DNA of 6,005 nt, taken from Anaerolineae bacterium. GTDB taxonomy: Bacteria > Chloroflexota > Anaerolineae > B4-G1 > SLSP01. Below the pieces are notes generated by a model, which saw only the letters and a list, made by a program, of their open reading frames with translations, searched no databases and had not been told where the DNA came from. Location: the NCBI GenBank assembly GCA_021107605.1, contig JAIOSN010000262.1, positions 1 through 6,005 on the forward strand. The letters run 5' to 3'. Made by a program: the position numbers and the translations under genes. Every line of letters begins with the position of its first letter. Positions within the stretch are counted from its first letter, which is position 1. Shown here piece by piece: positions 3,642-6,005 of this stretch.

Positions 3642-5165
3642 ATGACTATCTTGCTCTACATCACTGCATTTATCGGCGGCCTGGTCACCTTGTCGTTAGA
3701 ACTGGCCGCCGCGCGACTGCTCGCGCCTGCCTTTGGCACCTCGGAACTGGTCTGGTCGGCTATCATCGGCTTGATCCTGCTCTATCTGGCCGCCGGCTAT
3801 GAGCTCGGCGGCAAATGGGCCGACCGCTCCCCGCATCCAGCCACGCTCTACACTATCGTGCTCTCTGCCGGCATCGCCATCGGGATGTTGCTGTTTCTCA
3901 GCCGCCCGGTCTTGCATTTAGCAACGGCGGGCATGTCAGCGTGGAATCTGGGTCTGGTTGCCGGCCCGTTCGTGGTCGTCCTGATCCTCTTCGCACCTCC
4001 AGTGACATTGCTCGCCTGCATCTCCCCCTTCGTCATCCGCCTGGCGATGAGCGATGTGCGCGCTTCGGGCATCACCGCCGGGCGCATCTATGCCATCTCC
4101 ACCCTCGGCAGTTTTTTGGGCACCTTCTTGCCCAATCTGCTGCTGATCCCGCTCTTGGGAACCCGCCGCACTTTCCTGCTCTTGGCGCTCTTAGCTGCGC
4201 TGCTGGGGGCCGTGGGTCTCTGGCATTCCGACCGGCGCCGCTTCTGGTACTTAAGTTGGGTGTTGCCGCTCTTGCTGATTTTGCTGCTCCTCCCGCCTGG
4301 CGCCATCAAGCCGCAAGCTGGCCTGATCCACGAAGAAGAATCCACTTACAATCTTATCCAAGTGGTGGAAAACGAAGCGGGTGTCCGTTACCTACTTCTC
4401 AACGAAGGCCAGGGAATCCACTCCATCTACGCACCTCACCAGACCCTCACCGGCGGAACATGGGACTATTTTTTAGCTGCGCCTTACTTCAATCCGCCGC
4501 CGCACCTGCCAGAGCGGGTGGATAATCTCTTGGTGATTGGCTCGGCGGCCGGCACCATCCCCGCGCAATACACCGCTATCTACGGCGATCTGCCCATAGA
4601 CGGCGTGGAAATCGATCCGGCCATCGTGGCGGTGGGGCGCCGTTACTTCAACATGCACCAACCGGGGTTGCACGTGCATATCACGGACGGGCGGAGCTAT
4701 CTCCAGCAGACCAAGACGCGCTACGATGTGGTGGCGGTGGATGCTTACCGGCTGCCTTATATCCCCTGGCATTTGACGACGCAGGAGTTTTTCCAAGAGA
4801 TCAAGGCGCACCTCACCGCGGAGGGCGTCGTAGCCATCAACGTAGGGCATACGCCCGACGATTGGCGGCTGGTGGAGGCGTTGGTCGCTACCATGAGCGC
4901 AGTCTATCCTTCTACCCACGTCATCTCTGTCCCCAATACTTTCAATGCCATCGTCATCGCCACCGTCCAGCCCACGGAACCGGCAAATCTCGTGGATAAC
5001 TTGGCGCTGATCGAGGATCAGCGGTTGCGGGCCGCTGTTCAATACGCCCAGGGCAACCTGGTGCAGGTCGTGCCCGGCGGGACCGTCTTCACCGACGATC
5101 AAGCACCAGTGGAGTTACTCACCGACGCGCTGGTGCTCCGTCATATTTTGGGCGTGACGCCCTGA
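3642..5165 (+). CDS. Membrane-fused spermidine-synthase-like protein (polytopic N-terminus plus methyltransferase-fold domain)
   Basis: A 507-residue protein. The N-terminal half is an integral membrane region with about seven helices (roughly 3-22, 36-55, 69-87, 103-135, 152-172, 176-194, 203-219), including LELAAARLLAPAFGTS and YELGGKWADR, typical of proteins annotated as fused MFS/spermidine synthase. A soluble Rossmann-like domain (about 230-507) follows. It has ESTYNLIQV, the nucleotide loop LLVIGSAAG (296-304), VEIDP (322-326), ITDGRSYL (347-354) and YDVVAVDAY (361-369), and ends with FTDDQAPVELLTD (483-495). This resembles the aminopropyltransferase fold, which binds (decarboxylated) S-adenosylmethionine. 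However, the usual 'DSSDP'-type catalytic motif reads VDAYRLP and the putrescine-site 'DG..Q....DE..Y.E' reads NEGQGIHSIYAP. True spermidine synthesis is therefore doubtful, and the real substrate is unknown. The ATG at 3642 is chosen on its ribosome-binding site and family start. Confidence 0.85.
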   Translation: MTILLYITAFIGGLVTLSLELAAARLLAPAFGTSELVWSAIIGLILLYLAAGYELGGKWADRSPHPATLYTIVLSAGIAIGMLLFLSRPVLHLATAGMSAWNLGLVAGPFVVVLILFAPPVTLLACISPFVIRLAMSDVRASGITAGRIYAISTLGSFLGTFLPNLLLIPLLGTRRTFLLLALLAALLGAVGLWHSDRRRFWYLSWVLPLLLILLLLPPGAIKPQAGLIHEEESTYNLIQVVENEAGVRYLLLNEGQGIHSIYAPHQTLTGGTWDYFLAAPYFNPPPHLPERVDNLLVIGSAAGTIPAQYTAIYGDLPIDGVEIDPAIVAVGRRYFNMHQPGLHVHITDGRSYLQQTKTRYDVVAVDAYRLPYIPWHLTTQEFFQEIKAHLTAEGVVAINVGHTPDDWRLVEALVATMSAVYPSTHVISVPNTFNAIVIATVQPTEPANLVDNLALIEDQRLRAAVQYAQGNLVQVVPGGTVFTDDQAPVELLTDALVLRHILGVTP

Positions 5166-5176
5166 TTAGTGCGCTG

Positions 5177-5315
5177 TCAATGTCATTGGGATAAGACCTC
5201 CGAGGTCTTTGGTAACGCTGCCTAGCGGCAAACCACGTCGTATTTGCGGTAAATTTCTTTCGGGCTAGGGGCGCAGCAGACCTCTGCGGTCTGGTCAGTA
5301 ACGTAATGACATTGA
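5177..5315. mobile_element. MITE-like palindromic element 3 (139 bp) with 8-bp flanking repeats
   Basis: Terminal inverted repeats TCAATGTCATT (5177-5187) and AATGACATTGA (5305-5315) are perfect over 11 bp. They are bordered exactly by GTGCGCTG (5169-5176) and GTGCGTTG (5316-5323), a 7/8 direct repeat fitting a target duplication. Inside lies AAGACCTCCGAGGTCTT (5193-5209, perfect 8-bp arms) near the left end and AGACCTCTGCGGTCT (5278-5292) near the right. The small hairpin GCTGC-CTA-GCGGC (one G-T pair) follows the left box. The plan matches element 1, but the terminal repeats differ. It starts 11 nt after the stop of the spermidine-synthase-like gene, so the left box might also act at the mRNA 3' end, though no T-tract follows. 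Confidence 0.72.
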
Positions 5316-5338
5316 GTGCGTTGTTAGCCATCTGGCAC

Positions 5339-5474
5339 GCCTACTGAAGTAGGCTCCCGGAGGCGGAAGGCCGACTGTTCACCTACGTGGACAGAGTTTA
5401 GCGTGTTGACGCAGGTTGACGCCCGGCACCGCGCCTCGAAGAGCGGCTTTAGTCGTGTTAGAAAGCAGGGCTTT
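5339..5474. repeat. Chain of hairpins and a direct repeat upstream of the DUF3048 gene
   Basis: This non-coding stretch holds, in order, GCCTACT-GA-AGTAGGC (5339-5354), CTGTTCAC-CTAC-GTGGACAG (5375-5394, 8-bp stem with one wobble), the direct repeat GTTGACGC-AG-GTTGACGC (5405-5422) and AAAGC-AGG-GCTTT (5462-5474). The first core (ACTGAAGT between complementary arms) is, from memory, a common repetitive-palindrome motif in Chloroflexota genomes. No gene is supported here; the minus-strand open frame through it mostly shadows the DUF3048 gene. It could be a repetitive palindrome cluster or a structured leader. Confidence 0.5.
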
Positions 5475-5523
5475 ATCGCCGTCTAATTTAATGTAACCAA
5501 CAAGCAATTTTGGAGGGAGAACC

Positions 5524-6005
5524 ATGAACCATAAGTGTCTTTTAATCGCCGTAACTTTAATTCTGTTACTCATAACCGGCTGCGGCAAGGCCACGCCGAC
5601 AGCTGCTCCCACTCCCACACGCACCGTGAAACCGGCAGCTACGCCCACAGCCAGGGCTACCGCGGTCCCGCCTACCGCGACGCCCACCGCGGTCGTCGCG
5701 GCCCCATCTAACGTGCTCACCCCCTTTCCACCGGGCGTCAACCCGTTGACAGGCTTGAAAGTGGCAGACCCGGAGATGTTGGAGCATATTCCGCTGGCAA
5801 TCAAAATCTCCAACTCGCCAGCGGTGCGCCCGCAATCCGGCCTCAACTCTGCGGATATCCTCTTTGAGCACTACGCGGAGGGTAATATCACTCGCTTCAC
5901 CGGTATCTACTATGGCACTTACCCGGAGCGCGTCGGCTCCGTACGGAGCGGCCGGCTGATCGATCTGGAAATCCCGGCGATGTATCAGGGGGTTTTCGCC
6001 TTCTC
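5524..6005 (+). CDS. DUF3048 domain lipoprotein (YerB-like), N-terminal part (partial)
   Basis: The frame is open from ATG 5524 to the window end, 160 complete codons with no stop. GGAGG at 5512-5516, 7 nt upstream, supports the start. A lipoprotein signal peptide is clear: MNHK, a hydrophobic stretch, and the lipobox LITGC with Cys20, so the protein should be lipid-anchored outside the cytoplasmic membrane. A Pro/Thr/Ala-rich spacer follows (about 22-62), then the DUF3048 start: NPLTGLKV (73-80), LAIKISNSPAVRPQSGLNSADILFEH (91-116), EGNITRF and PERVGSVRSGRLIDLEI (134-150). These match the family's NPLTGl, i.n...aRPQsGl..ADi.yE, EG.iTRf and GpvRSaR motifs. The best known member is B. subtilis YerB; its molecular role is not settled. 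The C-terminal part lies outside the window. Confidence 0.9.
   Translation, partial: MNHKCLLIAVTLILLLITGCGKATPTAAPTPTRTVKPAATPTARATAVPPTATPTAVVAAPSNVLTPFPPGVNPLTGLKVADPEMLEHIPLAIKISNSPAVRPQSGLNSADILFEHYAEGNITRFTGIYYGTYPERVGSVRSGRLIDLEIPAMYQGVFAF

Noticed and set aside
3815..4525. 236-codon open frame on the plus strand in another phase
   Set aside because: Overlaps the membrane region of the 3642-5165 gene and has shadow-like Arg/Pro/Ser-rich composition with no hydrophobic pattern or motif.
4473..5102. 209-codon open frame on the minus strand
   Set aside because: Antisense shadow of the well-supported spermidine-synthase-like domain; Arg/Asp/His-rich composition typical of shadows in GC-rich genes.
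5193..5210. Intrinsic terminator for the spermidine-synthase-like gene
   Set aside because: The palindrome has arms separated by one base and is followed by TGGTAACG, with no T-tract; it fits better as an element box.
5379..5871. Minus-strand frames over the DUF3048 start
   Set aside because: Antisense to a gene with a lipobox and clear DUF3048 motifs; the Val/Gly-rich run is the reverse of the Pro/Thr/Ala spacer.

Overview
The window looks like part of a bacterial chromosome, most probably from the Chloroflexota (Anaerolineae-like). This is inferred from content, not from a marker gene. The clues are two surface or envelope proteins with Pro/Thr-rich spacers of the 'TPTATPT' type (2983-3402 and 5524-6005), a membrane-anchored FtsB/DivIC-like protein ending in such a spacer, a membrane-fused spermidine-synthase-like protein, and intergenic space packed with short palindromic repeats. 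No rRNA, tRNA, CRISPR array, phage gene or transposase gene was seen.

Layout. 1-259 (minus strand, cut by the window edge) is the start of a DUF4213/DUF364 putative metal-chelation protein. It diverges from a two-gene unit on the plus strand: a histidine phosphatase (352-930) and, 3 nt later, a DUF2085 membrane protein (934-1749). The shared 92-nt intergenic region holds a 7-unit heptamer array and a symmetric -10 box that sits so close to the phosphatase ATG that its mRNA would be leaderless or nearly so. Next comes a complete mazEF toxin-antitoxin operon (2060-2652), with a consensus-like promoter overlapped by two inverted repeats. It is followed by the FtsB/DivIC-like gene (2983-3402), the membrane-fused spermidine-synthase-like gene (3642-5165, not the longer GTG start inside a repeat), and the first 160 codons of a DUF3048 lipoprotein (5524-6005, running off the window).

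The most notable content lies between the genes. Three small elements of about 140 bp lie at 1834-1975, 2765-2907 and 5177-5315. Each has terminal inverted repeats of 11-14 bp and is flanked directly by an 8-bp direct repeat (7/8, 8/8 and 7/8 matches), as expected for non-autonomous transposed elements (MITE-like) that make 8-bp target duplications. The first and third share an internal layout, with one AGACCTC-type palindrome near each end and small triloop hairpins between, but have different terminal repeats. The second carries a large inner inverted repeat of a CACC..GAGACAC..GAG type that recurs in composite form at 3411-3557. A chain of hairpins at 5339-5474 precedes the DUF3048 gene.

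The genes do not form one obvious pathway. The first three may form a divergently expressed unit. mazEF is a self-contained module. The last three are envelope or membrane genes separated by repeats and probably transcribed separately. All coordinates, matches and hairpins were found by reading the sequence. Family assignments come from recognising motifs and were not checked by database search.
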